Assembly: GCF_015710575.1 (NCBI RefSeq)
Contig: NZ_CP065373.1
Coordinates: 1,364,001 to 1,428,000, forward strand
From: Mycolicibacterium mengxianglii
GTDB lineage: Bacteria; Actinomycetota; Actinomycetes; Mycobacteriales; Mycobacteriaceae
Direction: 5' to 3'
Length of the DNA stretch: 64,000 nucleotides
Each line of letters begins with the position of its first letter. Position 1 is the first letter of the stretch. This document shows positions 17,482-26,116 of the stretch, piece after piece. The notes beneath the pieces were generated by a model. That model did no database searches. It saw only the letters and a program-made list of their open reading frames with translations, and had not been told where the DNA came from. A program made the translations under genes and the position numbers.

Positions 17482-18027
17482 ATGGGTGAGCGATCCGACG
17501 CTCGACGAAACCGCGAGCGCCTGCTGAACGCCGCCGCCGCCGCATTCGCAGCCGCCGAGGGCCCGGTGTCCCTGGAGGCGATCGCACGCGGCGCGGGCGT
17601 CGGTATCGGCACGCTCTACCGGCATTTCCCGACGCGGGAAGCGTTGACCGAGGCCGTGTATCGCGCCGAACTCGCTGAGGTGTCAGCCTCGGCGGGCAAT
17701 CTACTGGAGCGCTATCGACCGGTGGAGGCCCTGCGCAGGTGGATGGACCGCTACGCCGAGTTCGTCGCGACCAAGCAGGGCATGGCCGAATCGCTGCGGG
17801 CGGTCTTCGACTGCGGTGCGGTCGAGCGCAATCAGACGCGGGCCACGATCGTCGGGGCGGTCGAGGTGATGTTGGCCGCCGGTGCGGCCGACGGCAGCCT
17901 GCGCGTCGATGTGCGTGCCGACGACGTGGTGACATCCCTGCTGGGGATCTTTCTGGCCAGCGGTTCGCAGGAGCAGTCAGCGCGGATGGTGTGTCTGTTG
18001 GTTGATGGTCTGGTCACCACGCGGTGA
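17482..18027 (+). CDS. TetR-family regulator
   Basis: 181 residues. The N-terminal helix-turn-helix is clear: RERLLNAAAAAFAAAEGPVSLEAIARGAGVGIGTLYRHFPTREA, with the recognition helix near residues 38-48. The C-terminal domain includes RYRPVEALRRWMDRYAEFVATKQG, as in the many actinobacterial TetR proteins that control nearby oxidoreductases. Start ATG 17482, directly after the second operator palindrome. It is probably a repressor of itself and of the divergent aldo/keto reductase. The ligand is unknown. Confidence 0.88.
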   Translation: MGERSDARRNRERLLNAAAAAFAAAEGPVSLEAIARGAGVGIGTLYRHFPTREALTEAVYRAELAEVSASAGNLLERYRPVEALRRWMDRYAEFVATKQGMAESLRAVFDCGAVERNQTRATIVGAVEVMLAAGAADGSLRVDVRADDVVTSLLGIFLASGSQEQSARMVCLLVDGLVTTR

Positions 18028-18054
18028 GACAGATGCGTTGCAGCGCAACCTGGC

Positions 18055-18876
18055 TCAGGACCGGGTGGCGGCGTGTGTGCGGCGGTGCCGCGGGACGGAG
18101 ACAAGCAGAGACAACACCAGCACAGCTGCGCCGACGAGAGCGGTGACCAGGATCGAAGTGGTGTCGCTGAGGCGCACCGCTACCGCGACCAGCGCCCACA
18201 CCACCACTGCGACGTAGGCGATGTCGGCGAACACGACACTCATGGTCAGCCCCAAGGCCGTGGCCACCACCACCATGACCACGCCCCACGCGGGTTCGGT
18301 GAGGCCGAAGCCGTCCCAGCCCGCGGCGTCGAGAGTGATGGTGGCGTTGGCGATGGTCGCCACCGAGATCCAGCCGAGATAGACCCGGAACGGCAGGTGC
18401 ACCGCCCACAATTCGAACGTCGAGGTCGCCGGGTGGGCAGCCAGTTGTCGGTAGATGACGATCAGCGAGGCGAGCAGCACGATCATCACCAGCATGCTCA
18501 GCGCGAAGTGGTTGTAGTGCCAGGCGAAGAGCCAACCGCAGTTCGCGACGGCGGTAAGCAGGTACCACGGCGCAATTGCCCGCGCGGTGTCAGTGTCGCG
18601 GGCGCGGGCGCGGGGGGCAGCCAGGCACAGATACCCGCTGTAGGCGATCAACCCGAGATAGATCACGCTCCAGATGCTGAACGCGTATCCCGCCGGCATG
18701 AAGTAGACCTCGAATCGGCGGGTGACGTCGCCGGTGCTCTGACCATTGATGGGCAGCCCGTTGGCCAGGTAGTTCACCAGGATGGTCGCTGCCGTGGCGA
18801 GGCTGACCACGATGGGCAGTAGCAATGCGCCGCGCGATCGGTTCTGCATTCCAGTACTGCTCACCGGTGCTGGCAT
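18055..18876 (-). CDS. TspO/MBR-like tryptophan-rich membrane protein
   Basis: A 273-residue membrane protein with seven or more hydrophobic helices. It is longer than the five-helix TspO core, with extra helices at the C-terminus. Family-like features are FMPAGYAFSIWSVIYLGL (about 60-77), NCGWLFAWHY and AVHLPFRVYLGWISVATIANA, rich in aromatic residues. TspO relatives bind porphyrins or act as outer-membrane sensory proteins. Longer actinobacterial forms are annotated as tryptophan-rich sensory proteins without proven role. AAAGGAG sits 7 bases before ATG 18876. It converges on the TetR gene with 27 bases between the stops. Confidence 0.72.
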   Translation of the reverse strand: MPAPVSSTGMQNRSRGALLLPIVVSLATAATILVNYLANGLPINGQSTGDVTRRFEVYFMPAGYAFSIWSVIYLGLIAYSGYLCLAAPRARARDTDTARAIAPWYLLTAVANCGWLFAWHYNHFALSMLVMIVLLASLIVIYRQLAAHPATSTFELWAVHLPFRVYLGWISVATIANATITLDAAGWDGFGLTEPAWGVVMVVVATALGLTMSVVFADIAYVAVVVWALVAVAVRLSDTTSILVTALVGAAVLVLSLLVSVPRHRRTHAATRS

Positions 18877-19090
18877 GCGGGGCTCCTTTGCTTCGCGCGT
18901 GCGGCAGAGCTATGCCCACTTCGCACCGCATCGAACCCTGTTTGGACCCGCGGTATGGGCACGGCCGATCAGTGGGGCGTCTACTTCGTCGGGTGCTGCC
19001 ACCATTTCGGTCGTGGCGTCCTGGTCGACACTCGGTGGGAGTTGGCGGTACTTGGCGCCGGGATCGTCGTCTGCCAGGTCTTGTGTCCGA

Positions 19091-19408
19091 TCAGCCGAGA
19101 TCGACGTCCGGGCAGTAATTCGTTTTGGCGGCTTTGAGGAGCACCGGGCCCGATTTCAGCCCGTAGCGGCCCAGCATCCTCGAGACAGCATCGACGCCGG
19201 TTTTTCCTTGGCTGTTCAAATCGATCACCGCATCGCAGAAGGCGTGTCCGGCGTCGATCGCGTTCGCACGGTCGGTGTTTCGCCAGTAGTCGTCGCTGCT
19301 CAGGTCGGAGATGAACGTTTCGTCAGCCGCAGCCTGCTCGTCACCGCCGCATCCGCCGATCAGCAGCGCAGCCATCACCGCGACGAAGAGGCAGCATTTG
19401 CTGTTCAT
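19091..19408 (-). CDS. DUF732-like lipoprotein
   Basis: 105 residues. A lipoprotein signal peptide is followed by lipobox LIGGC, with the modified cysteine at residue 20. The mature part has the small helical DUF732-like layout, with FISDLSSDDYW, AGHAFCDAVIDL and a final NYCPDVDLG providing the paired cysteines. It would be anchored on the outer face of the cytoplasmic membrane. The ATG at 19408 starts the most hydrophobic frame. The neighbours give no functional clue. The 214 bases between this gene and the TspO-like gene hold no feature I can support. Confidence 0.75.
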   Translation of the reverse strand: MNSKCCLFVAVMAALLIGGCGGDEQAAADETFISDLSSDDYWRNTDRANAIDAGHAFCDAVIDLNSQGKTGVDAVSRMLGRYGLKSGPVLLKAAKTNYCPDVDLG

Positions 19409-19513
19409 AGCGAGACCGTACCGGTCTGCATGCCCGCCGGCGCGTTATTGAATGAACCGTCTGGTCTGGGCAGCCGACTGGGCACGATCAAATCGTATGC
19501 ACCGCGGTAGAAC

Positions 19514-20722
19514 TCAGATCCGCTCTGTGAGTGTGCACTCAAGCCAGTCGAAGATGGTCTGGTGCGCTCGCGCCATCGCGCCCATGTGACAGTGCTCGCC
19601 GGCTCCCTCAGATTCCGGCAGGGTGACGAGGGTGACGTCGGCATTGGTCATGGCGGCGGCCGCCCGCTGCGGTTCGCCTTTGAAGAATTGGTCGGCCTCG
19701 GCGTCGAGAACCAGCACGGCCGTGGTGATCCGGTCGGCGACACCGGCCAGCGTGTAGTCGCGGAAGGCGCGGGCCAGGTCAGTCACCGTGTCCCGTCCCA
19801 TCACCCACAACCCGTTACGCAGCGCCCAGCGCAGCGCGGTGTTGTCCCGCATCAGCATCGACAGAACCGGGGTGGCCGCCTGATCGTTGCCCTCGTCGAT
19901 CCATGCGCTCACAAAAGGGGGTAGCGCGTCGGCGATCGCGGCGTGAAAGTCATAGATTCCGTCGTCGAGAATCACTGCCGCTACGCGACTGTCGAGGGCG
20001 GCCGCCCGCGCGACGAGGTAGCCGCCGAGGCTGTAGCCGAACAGCGTGATCTTGGTGGGCGCCACTTCGGTTCGGGTGAGGGCGAAGTCGATCACCGGGG
20101 TGATCACCGCCTCCCAGTCGGGCCGCATCACCAGGCGCTGTTCGCGCAGCGCCGCACCTTGCCCCGGCCCATCCACAGCCAGGACGTTGTAACCGCGTGC
20201 CAGGGCAGCCGCTGCGATGGCGAAGTACGACTCCTCAAGTGTGGAGTCGTAACCGCTGGTGTAAATGATTGTGGGGCGCGGTGTTTCGGAATCGTCAACC
20301 CGGTAGAGGTAACCAGGCAGCGTCGTGTCCTGGTACGGGATCGCCACGGCTTCGAAGCTGAAGTCGAGCAAGCCCATGGCGGTGACGAAGGATTCTCGTG
20401 AACGTCGCGAAAGATCACGTACTTCAGGATCGTGGGTGGGGTCGTCGCGACGGTAGAACTCAGCGGTGCGGTAGTAGTTGGATGCCCGCAGCAACGCCTC
20501 ACGCGCACTCACCCGGTGTCCGCCGGTCAGAGACTCTCGGCCACGGGCGTCGACCCGCTGGGCGGTGGCCTTCCACGCACGATGCCACGCGGCTTCGTCA
20601 CCTTCGGGGATAGCGCCGGCGGTCACGATGACCTCGGCGAGATCGGCGCCGCCGTAGTTGGCGAACCCCGCAGCCCTTAGCGTCTCGAAGGAAAACGACT
20701 CGTCCTCGAACAGGAACTTCAT
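19514..20722 (-). CDS. Alpha/beta hydrolase, 2,6-dihydropseudooxynicotine hydrolase-like
   Basis: 402 residues: an N-terminal helical region of about 130 residues, then an alpha/beta hydrolase domain. The nucleophile is in FGYSLGGY, with the acid in LDAEADQFF and the histidine in GEHCHMGA. The layout, with the long N-terminal cap and IIYTSGYDSTLEE oxyanion segment, recalls the C-C bond or ester hydrolases of the DUF1100/dihydropseudooxynicotine hydrolase group. The substrate is unknown. AAGGAGTTGGC precedes the ATG at 20722. It is divergent from a TetR gene with palindromic DNA between, so expression is probably induced by its substrate. Confidence 0.8.
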   Translation of the reverse strand: MKFLFEDESFSFETLRAAGFANYGGADLAEVIVTAGAIPEGDEAAWHRAWKATAQRVDARGRESLTGGHRVSAREALLRASNYYRTAEFYRRDDPTHDPEVRDLSRRSRESFVTAMGLLDFSFEAVAIPYQDTTLPGYLYRVDDSETPRPTIIYTSGYDSTLEESYFAIAAAALARGYNVLAVDGPGQGAALREQRLVMRPDWEAVITPVIDFALTRTEVAPTKITLFGYSLGGYLVARAAALDSRVAAVILDDGIYDFHAAIADALPPFVSAWIDEGNDQAATPVLSMLMRDNTALRWALRNGLWVMGRDTVTDLARAFRDYTLAGVADRITTAVLVLDAEADQFFKGEPQRAAAAMTNADVTLVTLPESEGAGEHCHMGAMARAHQTIFDWLECTLTERI

Positions 20723-20779
20723 GCCAACTCCTTAAACGAAACGGAACGGTCTCGTCTCTGCAACGTAACCGAGCGTCAA

Positions 20780-20799
20780 ACGGAACGCAACTGTTCCGT
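20780..20799. promoter_or_regulatory. Palindromic operator between alpha/beta hydrolase and TetR genes
   Basis: ACGGAAC (20780-20786) and GTTCCGT (20793-20799) form a perfect 7-bp inverted repeat with a 6-base centre. A further ACGGAACGG half-site lies at 20741-20749, nearer the hydrolase start. The 95 bases between the divergent starts thus carry repeated GGAAC elements, consistent with a TetR dimer site controlling both genes. Confidence 0.7.
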
Positions 20800-20817
20800 G
20801 TGGGTATGCTCCCGGAC

Positions 20818-21468
20818 ATGTCTGCACCACGTCGTCCACAGAAGCGGACTTCAGGCGGCCCACTCTTGCAGGACGACGTCACGCGCGACATCAGGAACGC
20901 ATTTTTCGCGGAGCTGGCGCGAGTGGGTTACGGCCGCCTGTCGATCGACGCGGTAGCCAAACGCGCCGGCGTCGGCAAAGCCGCGGTATACCGGCGCTGG
21001 CGGTCCAAGCTCGACGTGACCGTCGCGCTCATCTCGGAGCTCGCGATGGCCGCCATTGATGTGCCGGACACCGGAAATCTGGTCGCGGACGTCAGGCAGT
21101 ATCTCGAAGATGGTCGCGCGGTGTTATCTCATCCGTTGGCGCGGACCATAATTCCGGACATGCTCGCCGAGGCCGCCCGCAATCCGGAGTTGGCCGCCGT
21201 GCTGGCTGAGCATGTCCGCGAACCCCGCCGCGCGAAAGCCGCCGAACTGTTCGAGCGGGCTCTTAGCCGAGGTGAGTTGCCGCCGGGCACCGATATCACT
21301 TTGGCTATGGATTTGCTTGCGGGGCCGCTGTATTGGCGGCAATCGGTGATGCAGGTGCAGGCCGACGACGCGTACTGTGACCAACTCGCCACCGCCATCG
21401 TGGCTGCGCTGTCGCCTAGCGCATCACTTCAGCGGGGTCGCCGAGGGAACGTACGGGAACCGCGGTGA
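20818..21468 (+). CDS. TetR-family regulator with C-terminal TetR_C-type domain
   Basis: 216 residues with the helix-turn-helix at about residues 20-65 (FAELARVGYGRLSIDAVAKR, then VGKAAVYRRWRSKLD). The C-terminal half includes VLSHPLARTIIPDMLAEAARNPELAAVLAEH, typical of regulators with the TetR_C_11-like fold. Start ATG 20818 is preferred; ATG 20806 is possible. The last 45 bases overlap the opposing DUF4331 gene, so the C-terminal tail (SASLQRGRRGNVREPR) may be a recent extension. It is likely a repressor of the divergent hydrolase. Confidence 0.86.
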   Translation: MSAPRRPQKRTSGGPLLQDDVTRDIRNAFFAELARVGYGRLSIDAVAKRAGVGKAAVYRRWRSKLDVTVALISELAMAAIDVPDTGNLVADVRQYLEDGRAVLSHPLARTIIPDMLAEAARNPELAAVLAEHVREPRRAKAAELFERALSRGELPPGTDITLAMDLLAGPLYWRQSVMQVQADDAYCDQLATAIVAALSPSASLQRGRRGNVREPR

Positions 21469-22461
21469 CGGCTTCGCGGTGACCGATTCGGCGCCGATGC
21501 CCAGCGTGATCGGCGTGTTGGCGGCGAGGCTGAACATGACGGCCGGCGCGTTGTCGGTCAGTGACCGGCCGTTCCAGCCGGCGAACCCGAACACCGCAGG
21601 CGTTCCGACTGTGTACGGCAGGATGTTCGGAAAGAACTGATGGGCCACGTAATCGCCATAAGCGGCCGGGTCTTCTGCAGTCTGGTAGGCACCGACCACA
21701 CCCGCAATCTTCTTGGCGACGAGTTCGCCGTAGGTGACGTAGTCGTTTTCCGGTGCCCCGGCGTTGAGGTCATCACCGAGTTGTTCGTCGAACTGCGTGA
21801 ACAACGGGTGGATCATCGGCAGCCCAACGCGGTTGATCGAGCGCCAACCGCCGGCATCGGTGGCCAGCGACGCTACGGCCCACACCCCGATACGGTCATC
21901 GCGACCGCGCGCAGCCAGTTCGGTATCGGGCAACTCCAGCAGGAGCGAATACACGGTCTCGCCGTCGAAGAGGTTCTTGGCGCGAGCCGGCTGCCAATCG
22001 CCGAGGTCGACTGTGGTGCCGTCCTGAAATGCATGTCCCACAGCGTGGAGCACGTCGAGCTCGATCCAGAACGGGTTACCGGCCATGCCCGCCCACGCCC
22101 TCACGCCGCTGTCGCTCTGGGCGGGGGCATCCGTACGCCCGGACAGCACCGGAGTACCACCTGCGAACGGGTCGGTGGCCGCCGCCCCTGCGATTCGGTG
22201 CACTTGAAAGCCCTGGCCGCCGTCGCCACCCCGCTCGCCGAACGTCACCCGGTAGGTGAGGTCTTCGACCGCGTCGCCGTCGAGGTCAATCTTGAACTCG
22301 TACCTGCCCTCCGGGTGAAACCCCGGGATCGATGCACCCTCGAGGGAATGGCACACGTTGATGAGCAAAGCCGTGCCGGTCTCCACACGGAAGGCGTAGA
22401 GGTCGGTGATGTCGAGGCGGACGTCCTGTCGCGCGAGCGGTGAATCGAGATGGTGTGACAC
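21424..22461 (-). CDS. DUF4331 family protein
   Basis: About 345 residues. It starts SHHLDSPLARQDVRLDITDLYAF and contains repeated F-x-I-D-x-D and WIELDVLHAVGHAF type segments, matching the DUF4331 family of secreted or cytosolic proteins of unknown function. No signal peptide is visible. GTG 22461 is chosen because GAAGGAG lies just upstream and the family start motif SHHLDSP follows immediately; a frame start at 22497 would add 12 unconserved residues. It overlaps the convergent TetR gene by 45 bases at the 3' end. The biological role is unknown. Confidence 0.8.
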   Translation of the reverse strand: MSHHLDSPLARQDVRLDITDLYAFRVETGTALLINVCHSLEGASIPGFHPEGRYEFKIDLDGDAVEDLTYRVTFGERGGDGGQGFQVHRIAGAAATDPFAGGTPVLSGRTDAPAQSDSGVRAWAGMAGNPFWIELDVLHAVGHAFQDGTTVDLGDWQPARAKNLFDGETVYSLLLELPDTELAARGRDDRIGVWAVASLATDAGGWRSINRVGLPMIHPLFTQFDEQLGDDLNAGAPENDYVTYGELVAKKIAGVVGAYQTAEDPAAYGDYVAHQFFPNILPYTVGTPAVFGFAGWNGRSLTDNAPAVMFSLAANTPITLGIGAESVTAKPSPRFPYVPSATPLK

Positions 22462-22989
22462 TGCTGCTCCTTCGGCGAGCGGAGTCGGCCGCTGCACGTA
22501 GTGGGATGGGCGCCGTTCCGGCCGCGTAGTTGGGTGGCCCCGCCCCGGTGCGATGCACGCCTCGGCGGTGATCTTGTGCGTACGTGGCCACCTGACGCGG
22601 GGCGGATTGCGGAAACGGTTGTCGTCTTTACTGCCCCATGGTGACCGGGGCGGCGGTTGGTTACCAGACCGTGGTTGTCCTGGTATGCCGAGGGACAGGA
22701 TAGGAGCGGTCCGGTGTTGGGTCCGTGTTGACGGGCTGTGAAATGGCCACTATCCCGAGTCGATCAACGGATCGACCACGTGCGCTCGTGCGCTCGGTCG
22801 GGAGGAAGAGGCTCTTCGGGGGATGCACGCCGTCAACGGTCAAATCTGTTGTTGGAGTGTACTTTCGGGAGCGCTCGCCGGCGGAGAGCGATCGGCCGAG
22901 TCTCAGTCAGATCCGGTGCAGCGGTGCGCAGTGCTGCTGCCGCATCGTTCGGCGATATGGAAGCATCCGGCTCATCGGTGGATTCAGAT
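22462..22989. other. Intergenic region of 528 bases without recognised gene
   Basis: The region lies between the DUF4331 start and the stop of the XRE regulator gene, both on the minus strand, so it should hold the DUF4331 promoter. I see only short, poorly supported open frames and no tRNA, convincing palindrome or repeat. Base composition is slightly more AT-rich than in the neighbouring genes. Confidence 0.5.
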
Positions 22990-23811
22990 TCAGTGCTCTG
23001 TGGTGGTGGCGTCGGTGGCCAGGTCAGCAAGCATCCGGAAGGCGTCGTCTGACGGGCCCGGATCGGCGTGATAAGTCACCAGCAAGTGTTCGGATTCCGG
23101 CAAGATGAACTTCTGGTACCGCAGATTCAGCGGGCCGATCTGCGGATGCTGGAACTTCGTGATGCCTTCGTCGCGGGCCTTCACGTCATGTCGGGCCCAC
23201 AAGGTGCGGAATCGTTCACTGCCCATGCTCAATTCGCCGATGAGTGCGACGACGTCGGGGTCATCGTCGTGGCCGGCGACGAGCGACCGCAGGAATGGGA
23301 CGGCTCTGGCGGTCATCGACTCCCAGTCGCGGTAGAGCTCACGCATGTCGTGCTCCAGAAACGCCGCCTTCATCGGGTTGGCACCGACGTCGAAGTGGGT
23401 GGACAGGGCGGCGGAAAGCCGGTTCGCGGCCAGCACGGTGAATGCGCGGCTCTGGATGTAGGCGGCGGTGTTGGGCCAGCCATTGATGAGCGAGACCACA
23501 TGTGGACTGACAGTCTCCGAACTCAGACGTTTCGAGGCCCGAGGTCTTGCGATGGTGTACAGATAGGCAGTCGCATCGGCGTCGAGGCGCAAGGCCTCAG
23601 CGAGGGTGGACAACACATGATCGCTGGGGTGCATGTCACGGCCCTGCTCCAGGCGTAGGTAGTACTCGGGACTGATCCCGGCGAGCAGGGCCACTTCCTC
23701 ACGGCGCAGCCCACGCACGCGCCGACGCGCACCCGCGGGCAGTCCGACCTGGTCGGGTTGCAGCTGGGCCCGTCGTGCGCGCAGGTGTTCACCCAGGTTG
23801 GCTTTGCCCAC
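22990..23811 (-). CDS. XRE-family helix-turn-helix regulator with MmyB-like ligand domain
   Basis: About 273 residues. The N-terminal helix-turn-helix reads LGEHLRARRAQLQP, then RRVRGLRREEVALLAGISPEYYLRLEQGRD, the hallmark of the actinobacterial XRE/MmyB group. The rest (about 105-273) is a PAS-like MmyB domain that usually binds a fatty acid or similar lipid. Such regulators normally control an adjacent short-chain dehydrogenase, but none is adjacent here. Start chosen at GTG 23811, with GTG 23820 also possible; frames beginning further upstream lack the family pattern. Confidence 0.8.
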   Translation of the reverse strand: MGKANLGEHLRARRAQLQPDQVGLPAGARRRVRGLRREEVALLAGISPEYYLRLEQGRDMHPSDHVLSTLAEALRLDADATAYLYTIARPRASKRLSSETVSPHVVSLINGWPNTAAYIQSRAFTVLAANRLSAALSTHFDVGANPMKAAFLEHDMRELYRDWESMTARAVPFLRSLVAGHDDDPDVVALIGELSMGSERFRTLWARHDVKARDEGITKFQHPQIGPLNLRYQKFILPESEHLLVTYHADPGPSDDAFRMLADLATDATTTEH

Positions 23812-24175
23812 GTCGGACACCCTGTCATATGCATTCAGGTATCTCCCAGGAAAGCCGCTGATCAGGCGGGTGCGGACCCAGCGTTCATTTCCGCAGATGA
23901 TCACCTCCCAAGGCAGGGCACCGCACCGGGTTGTGACCCGCAACCGGCGGCTTTCTCAACCGAGAGAACGGCCCGAGCCGAAACGATTTCTGCGGCAACG
24001 GTGTTCGCTGCGGCCAGGGTCGCCGCCTCGCCCGCGACTTACGCGACATCAGGAAAGGCGCTGGCAGATCAAAGAACACGACCCGCAAGGACTCCGCGGT
24101 TCAGCGCTGAGTCCGCGCCCGACCCACGGGGTGCTGGACTGATCTTCACCGACACAGCATGAGGTGACCAAGAGT
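23812..24175. other. Intergenic region of 364 bases without recognised gene
   Basis: This stretch separates the XRE regulator start from the 3' end of tRNA-Arg. Both flanking features read on the minus strand, so it combines the tRNA trailer and the regulator promoter. No obvious T-tract terminator follows the tRNA. Open frames here have no recognisable family pattern. Confidence 0.5.
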
Positions 24176-24252
24176 TGGCGCCCCCGGCAGGAATCGAACC
24201 TGCGACCTAGGGATTAGAAGGCCCTTGCTCTATCCAACTGAGCTACGGAGGC
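24176..24252 (-). tRNA. tRNA-Arg (anticodon UCU)
   Basis: Read on the minus strand, this is a complete 77-base cloverleaf. The acceptor arms GCCTCCG and CGGGGGC pair with one G-U, the D arm is GCTC...GAGC, the anticodon stem is AGGGC/TCCCT-like with loop CTTCTAA, and the T arm is GCAGG-TTCGATT-CCTGC. The CCA end is encoded. Loop positions 34-36 are TCT, so it reads AGA (and AGG by wobble), codons that are rare in GC-rich mycobacteria. Confidence 0.95.
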
Positions 24253-24715
24253 AGCGCGCAGGCAAGTGTATCTGGCGCTGCACCGTAGTGACGCCGGTGT
24301 CAGGGCGCGGTTGGCGGGCGGACAGCAGCCGCGACGGGGCATCCGGACACCCGCGAGAACCTGGGTGGCAAACCCATTTGATCGACTAACTCAGACAAAG
24401 GCGCGAAGGGGTCGCCAAGTGAGCCCCGTCGGCGTACAACGAGGGTTGGGCACCACCGGGTGCCCGGCTCGAGGCGCTGAGCTGGGAGAATCCTCTCTGG
24501 GGTGATGGGAACCAGCGTGCGCGGGACCTTTTTCCGCTCACTGCCGGGCCGTGCGCTCAGATGAGCGCGGACCAAATCCATGACTAGCGGCGAAACTCTC
24601 GCTACTTGCATCCAAATTGGCTACCGTTGTGATCCGCGGCACAGTCGGGTTCCGAATTACCGGTTAGCCGCGGTAGGGCGACGGCGCCCGATCCGACTGC
24701 GAAGGTGCATCTGCG
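24253..24715. other. Intergenic region of 463 bases without recognised gene
   Basis: The region lies between the tRNA-Arg 5' end and lipQ. It should contain the divergent tRNA and lipQ promoters. The part near 24560-24650 is less GC-rich than the genes around it. I see no supported gene, repeat or second copy of the tRNA 3' end that would mark an integration site. Confidence 0.5.
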
Positions 24716-25951
24716 ATGAGCATTGCGATGGACATGACTGCCCGTGCCTCGGCGGCGGGATCCCTGGCGTTGCGGCTGGCGGCGGACCCCCGCGCCTACC
24801 GTGCGGGTGCGCTGATCGCTCGCGGCTGCCCATCACTGGCCTTGTGGTTGGCGGGGTGGTGTGCCACAGAGTTCGGACCGCGGGCCGTCACCGGGCACGC
24901 GCTGTCGACGGTTCGCCTCGACCGCCTGGATCGGGTCAGCTCCGGCATGGCCTCGCAGCGCGCCAACGCAGTCCTCGAACAGGCGCTCTCGGAGACGTTC
25001 GGCGAGCGGGACGCCCAGGTGGTACATCCGTTGGAGTTCCAGGCGACCCGCCCCAGCCTCGCCGGTTTCTGGCATGCCACCCAGCACCGTCGCCGCTATG
25101 CCACCGCCACCACCAACATCAGCTACGGCCCCCACGGCCGTGATCATCTGCTGGATATCTGGCGGCTGCCGAGCCTGCCGCCCGACCGTCCTGCACCGGT
25201 CCTGCTGCAGGTGCCCGGCGGGGCCTGGGCACTCAGCGAAAAGCGCGGCCAGGCGTACCCGTTGATGAGCAGGCTGGTCGCGCTGGGGTGGATCTGTGTG
25301 TCCATCAACTACAGCCGCAGCCCCGGCCGGGCCTTTCCGTCGCACATCATCGACGTCAAGCGCGCGATCGCCTGGGTGCGCGACAACATCGCCGACTACG
25401 GCGGCGACCCCAACTACATCGCCATCACCGGCGGCTCGGCTGGTGGCCACCTGGCCTCGCTGGCGGCGCTGACTGCCGGCGACCCCACTCTGCAGCCCGG
25501 TTTCGAACATGCCGACACCTCTGTGCAGGCCGCGGTGCCGTACTACGGCGCCTACGACCTGACCAACGTCGAGACCATGACGCCGCTGATGCTGCCTTTG
25601 CTCGAGGAGTTCGTGATGCGGGCGCGACTCGCGCAGAATCGCGAACTCTTCGAAGCGGCCTCGCCGACCTACCGCGTCCACCGCGAGGCCCCACCGTTCT
25701 TCGTGCTGCACGGAGCCAACGACGCCGTGATCCCGCGAGCCCAGGCGCGCGACTTCGTCGCCGCGTTGCGGGGCGCGGGAGCCGAGGTGGTCGCCCACGC
25801 CGAACTGCCCAACGCCCACCACGCTTTCGACGCTCTGGCCACGGCCCGGTCCCAACTGACCGCCGACGCCGTAGCGCAATTCCTCGGTGTTGCCTATGGC
25901 AGGCACCTCCTCACCGGCGTCGAACTGATGCGGGCCACCCCGGCCAGCTGA
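24716..25951 (+). CDS. lipQ: Carboxylesterase LipQ (hormone-sensitive lipase-like alpha/beta hydrolase)
   Basis: 411 residues. An N-terminal region of about 125 residues is followed by an alpha/beta hydrolase with Ser241 in GGSAGGH, Asp336 in HGANDAVIP and His369 in NAHHAFD. The oxyanion motif that is usually HGG reads PGG at 167-169 (LLQVPGGAW), as in a subset of mycobacterial Lip proteins. It presumably hydrolyses short acyl esters at or near the membrane. The gene precedes WS/DGAT, plsC and plsB2 as Rv2485c does in M. tuberculosis, tying it to glycerolipid turnover. The start at 24716 is the first of several possible (an ATG follows at 24728). Confidence 0.85.
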   Translation: MSIAMDMTARASAAGSLALRLAADPRAYRAGALIARGCPSLALWLAGWCATEFGPRAVTGHALSTVRLDRLDRVSSGMASQRANAVLEQALSETFGERDAQVVHPLEFQATRPSLAGFWHATQHRRRYATATTNISYGPHGRDHLLDIWRLPSLPPDRPAPVLLQVPGGAWALSEKRGQAYPLMSRLVALGWICVSINYSRSPGRAFPSHIIDVKRAIAWVRDNIADYGGDPNYIAITGGSAGGHLASLAALTAGDPTLQPGFEHADTSVQAAVPYYGAYDLTNVETMTPLMLPLLEEFVMRARLAQNRELFEAASPTYRVHREAPPFFVLHGANDAVIPRAQARDFVAALRGAGAEVVAHAELPNAHHAFDALATARSQLTADAVAQFLGVAYGRHLLTGVELMRATPAS

Positions 25952-26116
25952 CTCCTGCTTCGAGCGGGTCAATTCGCCACGCTGACATGCCGTTTGCGAG
26001 AAACCCGGTGCTGCGGTCCCGCCACTGCGATCCGCAGATTCGCCACCCGCCGGTGGTGTCTGCCGACTAGCGTGGTGCTGGCATCACGGGTAGGGCGGGT
26101 TTTCGACAGGAGAACT

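Noticed and set aside
18955..19137. 60-codon open frame on the plus strand between the TspO-like gene and the DUF732-like lipoprotein
   Set aside because: No homology pattern, cysteine and tryptophan placement looks random, and it runs into the opposing lipoprotein gene.
23758..24162. Open frame on the plus strand beside the tRNA
   Set aside because: It overlaps the XRE gene start and intergenic DNA, has no family pattern and no ribosome-binding site.
24176..24252. Attachment site for an integrated element at the tRNA
   Set aside because: No duplicated tRNA end, integrase or phage gene was seen in the window.
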